In this document: positions 1 through 7,589 of the stretch, piece after piece
How positions within the stretch are numbered: the stretch's first letter is position 1
Layout of the letters: every line of letters begins with the position of its first letter
DNA from: Dehalobacter sp. DCA
Lineage (GTDB): Bacteria > Bacillota > Desulfitobacteriia > Desulfitobacteriales > Syntrophobotulaceae
DNA length: 64,000 nt
NCBI RefSeq assembly: GCF_000305775.1
Contig: NC_018866.1
Span: forward strand, 186,001-250,000
Direction of reading: 5' to 3'
Translations under genes and position numbers: made by a program
Notes under the pieces: generated by a model
Told to the model about the DNA's origin: nothing
The model's database searches: none
Seen by the model: the letters and a program-made list of their open reading frames with translations, nothing else

Positions 1-1331
1 CTAAGCCGTTTCATTTCCAGCGTTATCAACGTTGCTGTGATCAAAACGGATAAGATATCTGCAATCGGGGCAGCCCGCCAGACACCCTCAATTCCCCAAA
101 AATGAGGCAGGACCAAAAGAAGCGGTATATATAGCAGTACCTGCCGGGAAAGGCTCAGAACAGATGATTGAAGCGGTTTGCCGACTGCCTGAAAGTAACT
201 TGAGCAAATAATTTGAAAACCAATCAGCGGGAACATTGTAAAAAATATCAGTATCACGTGAGTTGCCAGTTCTGTAAGCGCCTTATCGTTATCACTGAAC
301 AAGCCAATGATTTGTTCGGGCCAGAAATGTATGACCAGATAGCCGACAACAGCAATACAGGTGCTCGCGATGATGGCCTTCTTCAATGTTGCCTTAACTC
401 TTTCAAACTGCCCGGCTCCATAGTTAAAGCCTATGATAGGCTGAGCACCCTGGCTGACACCGATAATCGGCATAAAGAACAATGTTGAAATACTCATAAT
501 GACGCCGATGGCAGACAGCGCTAGGTCGCCGCCATAAAGCATGACACTCTTATTCAGAAGCATATTCTGCACACTGTTGGCAAGTTGCATTGCAAACGGA
601 GCAAAGCCAATAGACAATATGGCCAGATAGATCGGAAAATCCGGTTTCAAATTTTTCAGGCGGAGCTTAAGCGTGCTATGGCCGAGAAGAAAATAGCCCA
701 ATACCCAAAGCGACGTAATGAATTGGCCCGAGACCGTTGCGAGTGCGGAACCCGCTATACCTAATCCCAAATGAAAAATAAAAATGTAATTCAACACCCC
801 GTTAATCACAGCGCCGAGAATTTGCGTTAGCATCGCAATTCTGGGGTTTCCTTCAGCTCTGATAAAATTGTTCATGCCAAAACCGATTGCGCCAAAAACG
901 GATCCTGCAACAATGATATTGGTAAAATCAAGTGCATTGGGCAATACTTCCTGATTAGCACCAAAAAAGACCAAAAGCTGTTCAGAAAATGAGAAATAAA
1001 AGACCATAAAAAGAAGCGGAAGCATAATTAAGAGAGTAAGTGCATTACCTACAATTTTTTCGGCTTCATCTTTTTTTTGTTCCCCGAGCCGAATGGAGAT
1101 TAATGCTGTTGCACCAATACCAACTAGCATCCCCAGTGCCATTAATAGAAGCATAATTGGGAAGGCCACTGTCGTTGCAGCAATTGCAAGTGTACCGACG
1201 CCGCGGCCCACAAAAATCCGGTCAACAATATTATATAAGGCATTCACCAACATACCGACAATCGCCGGCCAGGAGAATTGCCATAATAGCTTCCCAATGC
1301 TTTTATTACCGAATTCAAAACTTTTATCCAT
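1..1331 (-). CDS. MATE family multidrug/Na+ antiporter, 3' end outside window
   Basis: This is an inner-membrane exporter of the MATE family, expected to extrude cationic drugs or metabolites in exchange for Na+ or H+. I translated the 5' part by hand from an ATG at 1331. It begins MDKSFEFGNKSIGKLLWQFS, continues with WPAIVGMLVNALYNIVDRIF-type sequence, and then hydrophobic segments typical of MATE transmembrane helices 1-3. The frame stays open to the window edge (about 443 codons), close to the usual 440-460 residues, so only a short C-terminus is missing. The substrate cannot be told. The gene stands alone, convergent with nothing in view, and is followed upstream by a small XRE regulator on the same strand, which might control it. 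Confidence 0.85.
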   Translation of the reverse strand, partial: MDKSFEFGNKSIGKLLWQFSWPAIVGMLVNALYNIVDRIFVGRGVGTLAIAATTVAFPIMLLLMALGMLVGIGATALISIRLGEQKKDEAEKIVGNALTLLIMLPLLFMVFYFSFSEQLLVFFGANQEVLPNALDFTNIIVAGSVFGAIGFGMNNFIRAEGNPRIAMLTQILGAVINGVLNYIFIFHLGLGIAGSALATVSGQFITSLWVLGYFLLGHSTLKLRLKNLKPDFPIYLAILSIGFAPFAMQLANSVQNMLLNKSVMLYGGDLALSAIGVIMSISTLFFMPIIGVSQGAQPIIGFNYGAGQFERVKATLKKAIIASTCIAVVGYLVIHFWPEQIIGLFSDNDKALTELATHVILIFFTMFPLIGFQIICSSYFQAVGKPLQSSVLSLSRQVLLYIPLLLVLPHFWGIEGVWRAAPIADILSVLITATLITLEMKRL

Positions 1332-1529
1332 GTACAGTCTCCTTCTACAGTTTCTTCATAAATTGGGGATTATCAGAAAAACAACAATTATTCATATTAA
1401 CATTCTTAGTTGAAATTTTCAAGGAGCTCTTTGAAATATTCTTTTATGCATTTATCAAATAAAAAATAAAAGGACTTCATTCCGCAGAAAAATCCTTCTC
1501 ATTTAAAAAATACTAATATTATTCTGTTT

Positions 1530-1733
1530 CTAATATTCCTGATCGCCGAGGAGCGTCGACAGACGGACTCCAAGAGCTTGAGTGAGATGGAAAAGTGTTT
1601 TAATAGATGGATTTGTTTTATCTCTTTCGATTTCACATAGATAAGAAACGGAAATACCGGCAATCTCAGCCAGTTCCTTTTGTTTTAAATGCTTTTTCTT
1701 CCGGATCTCCCGAATTTTTGAACCAAGGGACAT
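1530..1733 (-). CDS. small XRE-family helix-turn-helix regulator
   Basis: A 67-residue protein that is almost entirely one Cro/C1-type (HTH_3) DNA-binding domain. It starts MSLGSKIREIRKKKHLKQKE, and the recognition-helix region is GISVSYLCEIERDKTNPSIKTL. The C-terminus (LGVRLSTLLGD) matches the end of the fold, so there is no separate sensory or oligomerisation domain. A good ribosome binding site (GGAGGTGGTGT on the minus strand) precedes the ATG. It is divergent from a second XRE gene at 1954. A perfect 10-bp inverted repeat lies 18 bases upstream of its start, a likely operator for autorepression. The target beyond itself is unknown; the neighbouring MATE exporter is the obvious candidate. 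Confidence 0.85.
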   Translation of the reverse strand: MSLGSKIREIRKKKHLKQKELAEIAGISVSYLCEIERDKTNPSIKTLFHLTQALGVRLSTLLGDQEY

Positions 1734-1750
1734 AACACCACCTCCGTCTA

Positions 1751-1775
1751 ATAATTACGCATATAGCGTAATTAT
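1751..1775. promoter_or_regulatory. perfect palindrome, likely XRE operator
   Basis: ATAATTACGC - ATATA - GCGTAATTAT: two perfect 10-base arms around a 5-base centre, just upstream of the small XRE gene and in the spacer of a divergent XRE pair. A related imperfect sequence (TTGCGCATATTTACGTCAA, 1847-1865) lies nearer the second gene. Position and symmetry fit a dimeric HTH repressor site; which of the two regulators binds is not determined. Confidence 0.6.
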
Positions 1776-1883
1776 GCAACGGTTAAATTTAGCCGTCTGC
1801 CAAAAATAGGTTCCAATCCCAAGCAAATATAGGATATTCTTCCACATTGCGCATATTTACGTCAAAAATGTATAGCAATTCAG

Positions 1884-1912
1884 TAGACCTGGCGTTTTTC
1901 AGCGATTATACT
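1884..1912 (+). promoter_or_regulatory. sigma-A-type promoter for the rightward XRE gene
   Basis: TAGACC (1884-1889), a 17-base spacer, then TATACT (1907-1912), about 40 bases upstream of the TTG start at 1954. The -35 is imperfect, the -10 good. Confidence 0.5.
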
Positions 1913-1953
1913 AGTATTAATTCGCTATTATCGAAAATTTGGGGGAAATTGCG

Positions 1954-2322
1954 TTGACTGTCGGTGATCGGATTAAAGAGCAAAGAAAAGAGAAGAAGCT
2001 CACACTTCGTAAGCTTTCTGAAAGAAGCGGTATTTCTATCTCTTATTTGAGTGATATTGAACAAAACAGAAGAAGACCTTCTTTAGATCGGCTGACAGAT
2101 ATTGCCCTGGGTTTAGGTGTATCGGTATCCTACCTTTTAGGGGAACAAACGAAGGATGCGGGTTCAAAACCTGAGATTTATTCACTGGCGGATAAAAGCG
2201 TCCATTTTAGAGAAGTCTTAGAGAAATTAGACGACTTTGATTTCTGGGAAGAAAAAGATCAGGAAGAATTGCTGACGTATCTGCAAATAAAAAAGAAGAT
2301 CAGGGATTCCGAACTCTACTGA
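1954..2322 (+). CDS. XRE-family transcriptional regulator with C-terminal extension
   Basis: An HTH_3 domain protein of about 122 residues. The DNA-binding domain occupies roughly residues 1-65 (TVGDRIKEQRKEKK, SGISISYLSDIEQNRRRPSL, VSYLLGEQ). An acidic helical tail follows (KVLEKLDDF-like, DQEELLTYLQIKKK), as in SinR/Xre-type regulators where the tail mediates oligomer or partner contacts. I prefer the TTG at 1954, because GGGGGA sits 8-9 bases before it; an in-frame TTG at 1939 would lie in front of that ribosome binding site. It is divergent from the small XRE gene and shares a control region with an inverted repeat. The two proteins resemble each other in the HTH part, so they may compete for the same sites. 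Target genes are unknown. Confidence 0.8.
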   Translation: MTVGDRIKEQRKEKKLTLRKLSERSGISISYLSDIEQNRRRPSLDRLTDIALGLGVSVSYLLGEQTKDAGSKPEIYSLADKSVHFREVLEKLDDFDFWEEKDQEELLTYLQIKKKIRDSELY

Positions 2323-2404
2323 GCCGTACACCGGCCTTTAAACGGATATGAGACGTTCTAAAGACACTATTAATAAAAAATAAATGTATATATATAATGG
2401 TAAT

Positions 2405-2431
2405 AGAGGAAATTAATGGTCCTCTTTTTTG
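2405..2431 (+). terminator. Rho-independent terminator after XRE gene
   Basis: AGAGGA, 9-base loop, TCCTCT then a run of T. A short stem, but well placed 80 bases after the XRE stop codon. The remaining spacer up to 2607 contains an 8-base inverted repeat (CTTGAGAT...ATCTCAAG, about 2490-2530), with no recognised riboswitch. Confidence 0.55.
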
Positions 2432-2607
2432 CGTTTCTTGGTTTGATGTGGTAAAATCGGTTGAAGTAAAAAAAATGTAGAATTTTGTCACTTGAGATAC
2501 AAGATAAAAATTATGGGAGGATCTCAAGTATTGGATAATTATATTCTGACAAAATAACAAAAGATGATGGCGAAAAGCTGTCAAAAAGTCCTTAAGGAGG
2601 AAAGACC

Positions 2608-3249
2608 GTGTTTCAACAGAAAAGGATTGGCCGTTTCCTGGCTATGTTCCTGGTAGCTTTTACGATTGCTGCACAGGTGATGTTTGTCGGGACAGCCGCC
2701 TTTGCCGAAGACAGGGAAAAAGTAAGCGAAGAAGAATGTAACGTCGTTAGTGTAAAAGAAGATCAAACATACAGGCAAGAGAATTTAGCACGAATTGCCA
2801 GAGACTATCAGGTTGATGCCGAATATCTAGCGTATATTGCGAGCGTAGAAGAGACCTTTCATCTGGAACCTTATGAACTGTTTGCCTTAATTGCCCAAGA
2901 ATCAAAATATGTACCTGCCACCAATATGGATGGAGGATCCTTATCCTACAATACGACCCAAATGAAATTGGCTACAGCAAAAACGGCCTACATGGCCATC
3001 ACCGAATATTATCATAAAGAGATCCCTTATCCGAACGGGGAACTCCTGTCAACAGACAAATATTATGCAACCTACTTAGCCGGTGGATATCTGAGGTATT
3101 TAGAGGATGTCTATATGAATAAATATGAATCGTATACGGCATATCGATTGGGTATCAACGGCAGGTTGACCTTTTACGAGAATAATGGGCATTACAAATC
3201 GGCTTATGCAGTTCAAGTCGAATCTTTAAGCCGTTCCTTTGCCCAATAA
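2608..3249 (+). CDS. secreted lytic-transglycosylase-like protein
   Basis: A 213-residue protein with a signal peptide (basic MFQQKRIGR, hydrophobic FLAMFLVAFTIAAQVMFVG, cleavage likely after TAAFA). The mature part carries an SLT-like pattern: FALIAQESKY, with the glutamate expected to be the catalytic acid, then YNTTQMKLATAKTAY, YYATYLAGGYLRYLEDVY and a C-terminal YAVQVESLSRSF. These resemble soluble lytic transglycosylases that cleave peptidoglycan between MurNAc and GlcNAc, so the protein probably acts outside the membrane on the wall. The start is a GTG with a strong AAGGAGG upstream. No wall-binding repeats are visible. It is monocistronic, bounded by terminators. Enzyme activity is inferred from motif order only. 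Confidence 0.65.
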   Translation: MFQQKRIGRFLAMFLVAFTIAAQVMFVGTAAFAEDREKVSEEECNVVSVKEDQTYRQENLARIARDYQVDAEYLAYIASVEETFHLEPYELFALIAQESKYVPATNMDGGSLSYNTTQMKLATAKTAYMAITEYYHKEIPYPNGELLSTDKYYATYLAGGYLRYLEDVYMNKYESYTAYRLGINGRLTFYENNGHYKSAYAVQVESLSRSFAQ

Positions 3250-3294
3250 TTGTTACATTCAAAAATTTCAAGTATACTTTTTCCTGGCAAAACC

Positions 3295-3333
3295 AAAAAG
3301 GATTTTCACCGATTACGGTGAAAATCCTTTTTT
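3295..3333 (+). terminator. strong intrinsic terminator
   Basis: A 16-base perfect stem, AAAAAGGATTTTCACC (3295-3310) with GGTGAAAATCCTTTTT (3317-3332), around a 6-base loop. It ends the lytic transglycosylase transcript and is the apparent insertion target of the adjacent group II intron. Confidence 0.9.
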
Positions 3334-3335
3334 AA

Positions 3336-3831
3336 GTGCGCCCGGCATGGGTAGCAACTCGGCGGTGAGAGTCCGCTGCACGCTTGGTAGTAGGAAGTGC
3401 TAGCCGAACGGCAAGGGTGTCCATCGTGAGGTGGAATCTGAAGCTATATACCACGGGGTGGCTTAATTATTACGCTATTGCCGGTATGAGGAGCAGAATT
3501 CAGGAACTGAACAGGTGGCTGAAACGACGGATACGGATGTATATCTGGAAGCAGTGGAAGAGACCAAAAACCCGAATCGGGAACCTGATAGCACTCGGCA
3601 TGTCGGTTTACTGGGCACACAAGAATGGGTACACTGGCAAAGGCTACTGGAGAGTAGCCGGGAGCGGGATACTTAATCATACGTTGACTGACAAATACCT
3701 CGAATCCCTCGGCTATGATGACATAGCCAAGAAATACGAGGTACTGCACTTAAACTATTGAACCGCCGTACGCGGAACCGCACATACGGTGGTGTGAGAG
3801 GTCGGGGGCGAGACGCCCCCTCCTACTCGAT
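3336..3831 (+). mobile_element. internally deleted group IIC intron
   Basis: The left end starts GTGCGCCCGGCATGGGT, the typical 5' end of group IIC introns such as the Oceanobacillus iheyensis one. The conserved domain I stretches GTGAGAGTCC and GCAAGGGTGTCC follow, up to GGAATCTGAAG near 3445. The sequence then jumps directly into the C-terminal part of the maturase gene. The right end holds a domain V hairpin (GAACCGCCGTACGCGG...TACGGTGGTGTGAGAGG, about 3761-3801) and a domain VI-like GC stem finishing at CTACTCGAT. About 1.3-1.4 kb is therefore missing compared with a full element, and it cannot make its own reverse transcriptase. It sits 3 bases after a perfect terminator stem, the classical class C target. 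Confidence 0.85.
3447..3761 (+). pseudogene. C-terminal remnant of group II intron reverse transcriptase/maturase
   Basis: From GWLNYYAIAGMRSRIQELNR to the stop, this reads as the maturase (domain X) end of an LtrA-type protein: LKRRIRMYIWKQWKRPKTRI, LIALGMSVYWAHKNGYTGKG, YWRVAGSGILNHTLTDKYLE. The reverse-transcriptase palm and fingers (including the YADD motif) are absent. An open frame reaches back to 3384, but that upstream part is ribozyme domain I read as protein. The fragment is not expected to be functional, and the intron would need a maturase supplied in trans. Confidence 0.85.
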
Positions 3832-3879
3832 TGGTTCAGATAGAAGAAGTGCTATTTAATATATTCGTATAGTCAATTA

Positions 3880-5141
3880 TTAATTCAGCATATTCCAGGC
3901 AGAATCGGAAGTCATCCCTTCAATGTCCGGATAGGCGCTTTCGCCATGCTGGCTGATATCAAGGCCTGTTTCCTGTTCTTCAGTTGTCGCTGCAAGAGGA
4001 GTAATGAGACTGATGACTTTAAGGATCAATAAGGTCATCACGCCGCAGTAAGCGTAAGTCGCGAGGATGGCCAAAAGTTGTATCCCAACCTGGGAAAATG
4101 ACCCGGAATAGAAAAGTCCATCCACACCATTGGGATTCAAGGCTGTGGTGCAGAAAATTCCGGCAGCCAGGGTTCCCCAGGTTCCGCCAATGCCATGAAT
4201 GCCAAAAGCATCAAGTGCATCATCGTAACCCAGTTTAACTTTCAGCCAAGCGACTGCAAAGTAGCACAAACCTGAAGAAACCAGTCCAATCAAGACAGCA
4301 GCAAGCGGAGTCACGTAAGCGCAGGCAGGTGTGATGGCGCCGAGCCCTGCAACCATGCCTGAGACAGCACCGAGTACGGTTGGTTTGCCATGAAGCAGTT
4401 TTTCAATGATTATCCATCCCAGTAGTCCGGCACAGGCAGACAGGTGGGTAGTGGTAGAGGCAAGCACAGCAATACCGTCTGCAGCCAGTTCACTGCCGCC
4501 ATTAAACCCGAACCAGCCGAACCACAGGAGACCTCCGCCAAGAATCACATATGGAATGTTATGCGGGATAGCCTGCTCTGAGTCTTTATGGTAGCGTTTG
4601 CCAATATATAAAGCGGCAATCAAGGCTGAAAAGCCCGAACTTATATGGACGACAATCCCTCCGGCGAAATCCAAGACGCCCAGATCAGCCAGCCAGCCTC
4701 CGCCCCATACCCAATGAGCAAGAGGCGCATAAACCAAAAGGCTCCACAGGGAGATTAAAAGGATATAGGCTGGAAAGCGCAGTCTCTCCGCTGTTGCTCC
4801 GGTCATAATAGCTGGAGTAATAATTGCAAACATCATTTGATAGAGCATAAACAACATATGAGGAATTGTTGCACTTTCCGTTTTGGGATTCAGACCGACA
4901 CCTCTTAAGCCTGCATAGTCCAATCCGCCAATCAAATGCCCGATATCCGGCCCAAAAGCCAGGGTATAACCGATAACAATCCAGAGAATTGAGATAATTC
5001 CGATTGCAGCGATGCTTTGCATCATAATCGACAGGACATGGCGTCTTTTGACGAGCCCTCCATAAAAAAAGCGAGTCCGGGTATCATTAAGAAAACTAGG
5101 GCGGTGCTGAAAAGCATAAAGGCAATATCGCCATAATTCAT
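3880..5141 (-). pseudogene. amt: ammonium transporter Amt, frameshifted near the N-terminus
   Basis: A membrane ammonium channel/transporter of the Amt/Rh family. From FFYGGLVKRRHVLSIMMQS onward the protein is normal: the FGPDIGHL loop, WVWGGGWLADLGVLDFAGGI, the conserved HISSG and DDALDAFGIHGIGGTWGTLA, ending TGLDISQHGESAYPDIEG. The true start is the ATG at 5141, with AAAAGGAGAGATTGTA in front, giving MNYGDIAFMLFSTALVFLMI then PGLAF. That frame does not join the rest. A run of seven T (5064-5070, minus strand) would need eight to restore LAFFYGG. The long open frame extending to 5196 reads the leader out of frame and is not the real N-terminus. It may be a true null allele, a phase-variable homopolymer or a sequencing error. 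Confidence 0.85.
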
Positions 5142-5196
5142 TACAATCTCTCCTTTTTATCTTTGTCGTCCTTGCCAGCATCTCCTTGCCATTCAT

Positions 5197-5290
5197 GGCA
5201 CCGCGACATTCGTCCAGTCGAATGACTTTGTCATCTATGACGTATTCGACACCGTGAAGGCTATTTAAACGCCTCCACGCTTCCTGTGCC
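5197..5290 (-). ncRNA. candidate structured leader element upstream of amt
   Basis: On the minus strand, GGCAC (5290-5286) and GTGCC (5201-5197) could close a multi-branch fold. Inside it, GTGGAGGC and GCCTTCAC form a hairpin. GTCGAAT and ATTCGAC form a second stem enclosing GTCAT-AG-ATGAC. It lies 56 bases before the amt start codon and after a terminator. No known riboswitch class is recognised, and the fold is by eye only. Confidence 0.35.
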
Positions 5291-5306
5291 GTCGTCCGTA
5301 GACATC

Positions 5307-5365
5307 AAAAAAAGAAGCCCCCAAAAAAACCAGCTTGCAGGCTGACTTTTTTTATGGCTTCTTTG
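5307..5365 (-). terminator. nested strong terminator between capA and amt
   Basis: On the minus strand AAAGAAGCC pairs with GGCTTCTTT, A7 with T7, and CAGC with GCTG around CTGCAA, followed by T7. It may simply end the capA transcript. Because a promoter-like sequence lies just upstream of it (5375-5403), it could instead be an attenuator in the amt leader. A T-tract also exists on the other strand, so it may work both ways. Confidence 0.75.
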
Positions 5366-5374
5366 CCTAAGAAG

Positions 5375-5403
5375 AATATAATGAACATTCAGCAGGCTGT
5401 AAA
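5375..5403 (-). promoter_or_regulatory. candidate promoter upstream of amt leader
   Basis: Minus strand TTTACA (5403-5398), a 17-base spacer, TATATT (5380-5375). Transcription would start near 5368, in front of the terminator, which would make that terminator part of the amt leader. Confidence 0.5.
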
Positions 5404-5450
5404 GAGATAATAATGATAAATAATGTATACAGAGAGATATACTGTATACA

Positions 5451-6695
5451 TTATTCGTTGGCGAAGCGAATCCTATTTCCAGAAGGGATAGTTTGCTTGA
5501 TTTGAGATACATAGGCCAGCATTTCCGCATAATCTGCGCTGTCCAGCAGAGGATCCTGCCCTGACTGATAATCGGCCAGGGCCTTTGTCACATTTAAGAC
5601 ACGATATGTCTTTGGACCGGCTCCCGGAGTTTCATCAACCCAGGTCGGATAGTACGCAACATGCGTAATAACTGGTTTTTCTGAAGAACGGATATCCAGA
5701 AAAATGTTAACCATGATACCCATATTCGCCGTATCTGTTTTCTGATCGGAGATAAAATTTCCCTGAGCATAGATCACCAATCCCTCTTTTTCTTTACCAG
5801 TGGACTTGTTTTTTACTTGGAGAAAGGTGATCGGTTGGACAGCATGGACATGATTGCCCGCGATGATATCGACCTCCGTATTTTCGAAAATCCAGGTGGC
5901 CAGATTGACCTGTTCAACGGACGGTTTTGTGGCATACTCCGTTCCCCAGTGCAAAGAGGCAATAACTAAGTCTGCTCCCAGAGTGCGTGCCTTCTCAGCA
6001 TCCCTAAGAATTTTTTCCCGGTCCAGATAATTCACAGCAAAAGCTTTACCTTCAGGAAGGGTAACCCCATTGGTGCCATAGGTATAGCTTAAGAAAGCGA
6101 TACGCAGGCCGGAAATTTCCTGGATCAGAATTTCCTGACTGTCTTCGGCGGTCTGATAGGTTCCCGTATGTTTCAGACCATATTGATCCAGAAAATCGAT
6201 CATCCGGCTTAGGCCCGAAAAATTTCGGTCTAAAGAGTGATTATTGGCGGTAGAGACAACATCCACACCAAGTGTTTTCCGGACAGTATCAGCTATTTGT
6301 TCCGGGGTATTAAAGGAAGGATAACCGCTGTAAGTCATTTCTTTCCCGGCCAGGGTCGTTTCAAGATTGGCGAGAGTCAGGTCAGCGAGCCTTGTATCCT
6401 CCCCGATTTCTTCAAAAGAAGGTCTGAAATCATAGCCTCCGCTTGTCTGGGCGGCCTCGTACTGTGTTGGGTGGCACATGATATCCCCAAGCAGCGTAAG
6501 TTTAATTTGTGTAGACTCAGCAGCCTCAGGTTTAGAAGCAGCAGTCTCTGACGGATCACTTTCTGAAGCAGCACTATTGGCGGCAGGCATCAGTTCTGTT
6601 TCAGAAGCCAGCGGCGTCATGGTTTTTTCCCAAACGGTAACACTAAGAAGTAAGATCACCGCTGTAAATACAGAAAGCCAACGTTTTCTTAACAT
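5451..6695 (-). CDS. CapA family (poly-gamma-glutamate synthesis-type) metallophosphatase-like protein
   Basis: About 414 residues, with an N-terminal membrane anchor or signal (KRWLSVFTAVILLLSVTVW) and then a low-complexity Ser/Ala/Glu linker to about residue 65. The CapA domain follows: LTLLGDIMCHPTQ (metal-binding GD), DLTLANLETTLAG, VVSTANNHSLDRN, IASLHWGTEY, and IIAGNHVHAVQPI, which holds the conserved GNHxH. CapA proteins belong to the calcineurin-like phosphoesterase fold and are tied to polyglutamate or other surface polymers, but no capB/capC genes are nearby, so the substrate is open. The start is taken at the ATG at 6695 (AGGTGA upstream); a GTG at 6704 and an ATG at 6701 are in frame. 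It is divergent from the VTC/DUF4956/CotH cluster. Confidence 0.8.
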   Translation of the reverse strand: MLRKRWLSVFTAVILLLSVTVWEKTMTPLASETELMPAANSAASESDPSETAASKPEAAESTQIKLTLLGDIMCHPTQYEAAQTSGGYDFRPSFEEIGEDTRLADLTLANLETTLAGKEMTYSGYPSFNTPEQIADTVRKTLGVDVVSTANNHSLDRNFSGLSRMIDFLDQYGLKHTGTYQTAEDSQEILIQEISGLRIAFLSYTYGTNGVTLPEGKAFAVNYLDREKILRDAEKARTLGADLVIASLHWGTEYATKPSVEQVNLATWIFENTEVDIIAGNHVHAVQPITFLQVKNKSTGKEKEGLVIYAQGNFISDQKTDTANMGIMVNIFLDIRSSEKPVITHVAYYPTWVDETPGAGPKTYRVLNVTKALADYQSGQDPLLDSADYAEMLAYVSQIKQTIPSGNRIRFANE

Positions 6696-6811
6696 AGCCA
6701 TCACCTAAATTCTTCACAAATTTGTTAACCAGCGTTCACATTAATGACACATAGAGTGGATAAAATAGCATCATCAAAAGATCGTTGGAATATGCGACAG
6801 GGGGTGAGCAT

Positions 6812-7492
6812 GTGAGCAAATATCGCCAGGAAATTAAAATGAGCATCAATAACTTCGACAGAGCAGTACTGGTCAACCGTTTAAATAGGGTGCTTCCCAA
6901 GGACAAACATACCGGGCCCGAAGGCTTTTATACCGTCAGAAGTCTTTACTTTGATGATATTAATGATACGGCATTATTAGAGAAGTTGATAGGGGTTAAA
7001 TATCGGGAAAAATTCAGAATCAGAACATATGATCATTCCACTGCAATCATCCGGCTTGAGAAGAAAGTCAAGAACGATGGGTCAGGTTTTAAAGAGAATG
7101 CGATTTTGACCGAAGGGGGATGTCGAGACTTAATCAACGGCAACTATCAATTTTTGAAAAATTGTCCGGAAGCTGTATGCCGACATCTTTATACGAAAAT
7201 GAGAACCGGTCTGTTTAAGCCGAAAACAATTGTAGAGTACCGGCGTCAGGCCTATATATGGGAACCGGGTAGAGTAAGGATCACGATCGACGGTGATGTA
7301 AAAACCGGACTCGCCGCGACCAGCTTTTTGGATTTCACCACCCCACTGGCCTATGCTTTAGCGAGTGATACGGCGATTCTGGAAATCAAATATGACTGTT
7401 ACCTGCCGAGTCATATTGCCAACCTGATTCAATTGGACAGCAGACAGAAGGCAGCAATCTCAAAATATGTTTTATCCCGGAAATACGGATAA
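6812..7492 (+). CDS. VTC-domain (polyphosphate polymerase-like) protein
   Basis: A 226-residue cytosolic protein matching the VTC domain family, a tunnel fold that in yeast Vtc4 makes polyphosphate from ATP. Visible family features are the basic and acidic pattern KYRQEIKMSIN, YTVRSLYFDD, KYREKFRIRTYD, IRLEKKVK, EYRRQAYI, RVRITIDGDVKTG, and ILEIKYDCYLP near the end. The GTG at 6812 is chosen because GGGGGTGA stands 6-12 bases before it; an in-frame TTG at 6785 has no such site. It is first of three genes (VTC, DUF4956 membrane protein, CotH kinase) that recur together in many bacteria. Whether the bacterial VTC protein makes polyphosphate here is inference. Confidence 0.8.
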   Translation: MSKYRQEIKMSINNFDRAVLVNRLNRVLPKDKHTGPEGFYTVRSLYFDDINDTALLEKLIGVKYREKFRIRTYDHSTAIIRLEKKVKNDGSGFKENAILTEGGCRDLINGNYQFLKNCPEAVCRHLYTKMRTGLFKPKTIVEYRRQAYIWEPGRVRITIDGDVKTGLAATSFLDFTTPLAYALASDTAILEIKYDCYLPSHIANLIQLDSRQKAAISKYVLSRKYG

Positions 7493-7589
7493 AACGCAAA
7501 ATATAAATAAATACAAAGAATGTGAATTAAATCCGTAAAATCGAATTTCAACATCAAAATAATTTAGAATCTTAATGGAGGATAGTATC

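Noticed and set aside
3384-3761. 125-codon open frame read as a complete gene
   Set aside because: Its first 20 codons are group II intron domain I; only the maturase C-terminus is real protein sequence.
5305-5370. Possible ANTAR-type antitermination hairpins in the amt leader (GGC-AAAGAA-GCC has A1 and G4 in a hexaloop)
   Set aside because: The stem is only 3 bp, and the second hairpin loop (CTGCAA) does not fit the A1/G4 rule. Not enough to call ANTAR control.
5411-5455. Inverted repeat TAATGTATACAG...CTGTATACATTA after capA, looked at as another site of the one-carbon operator family
   Set aside because: The core is TGTATACA, two bases shorter than TGTATATACA, the arms are separated by a loop, and it lies at a gene's 3' end. 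More likely an RNA hairpin of the capA transcript.
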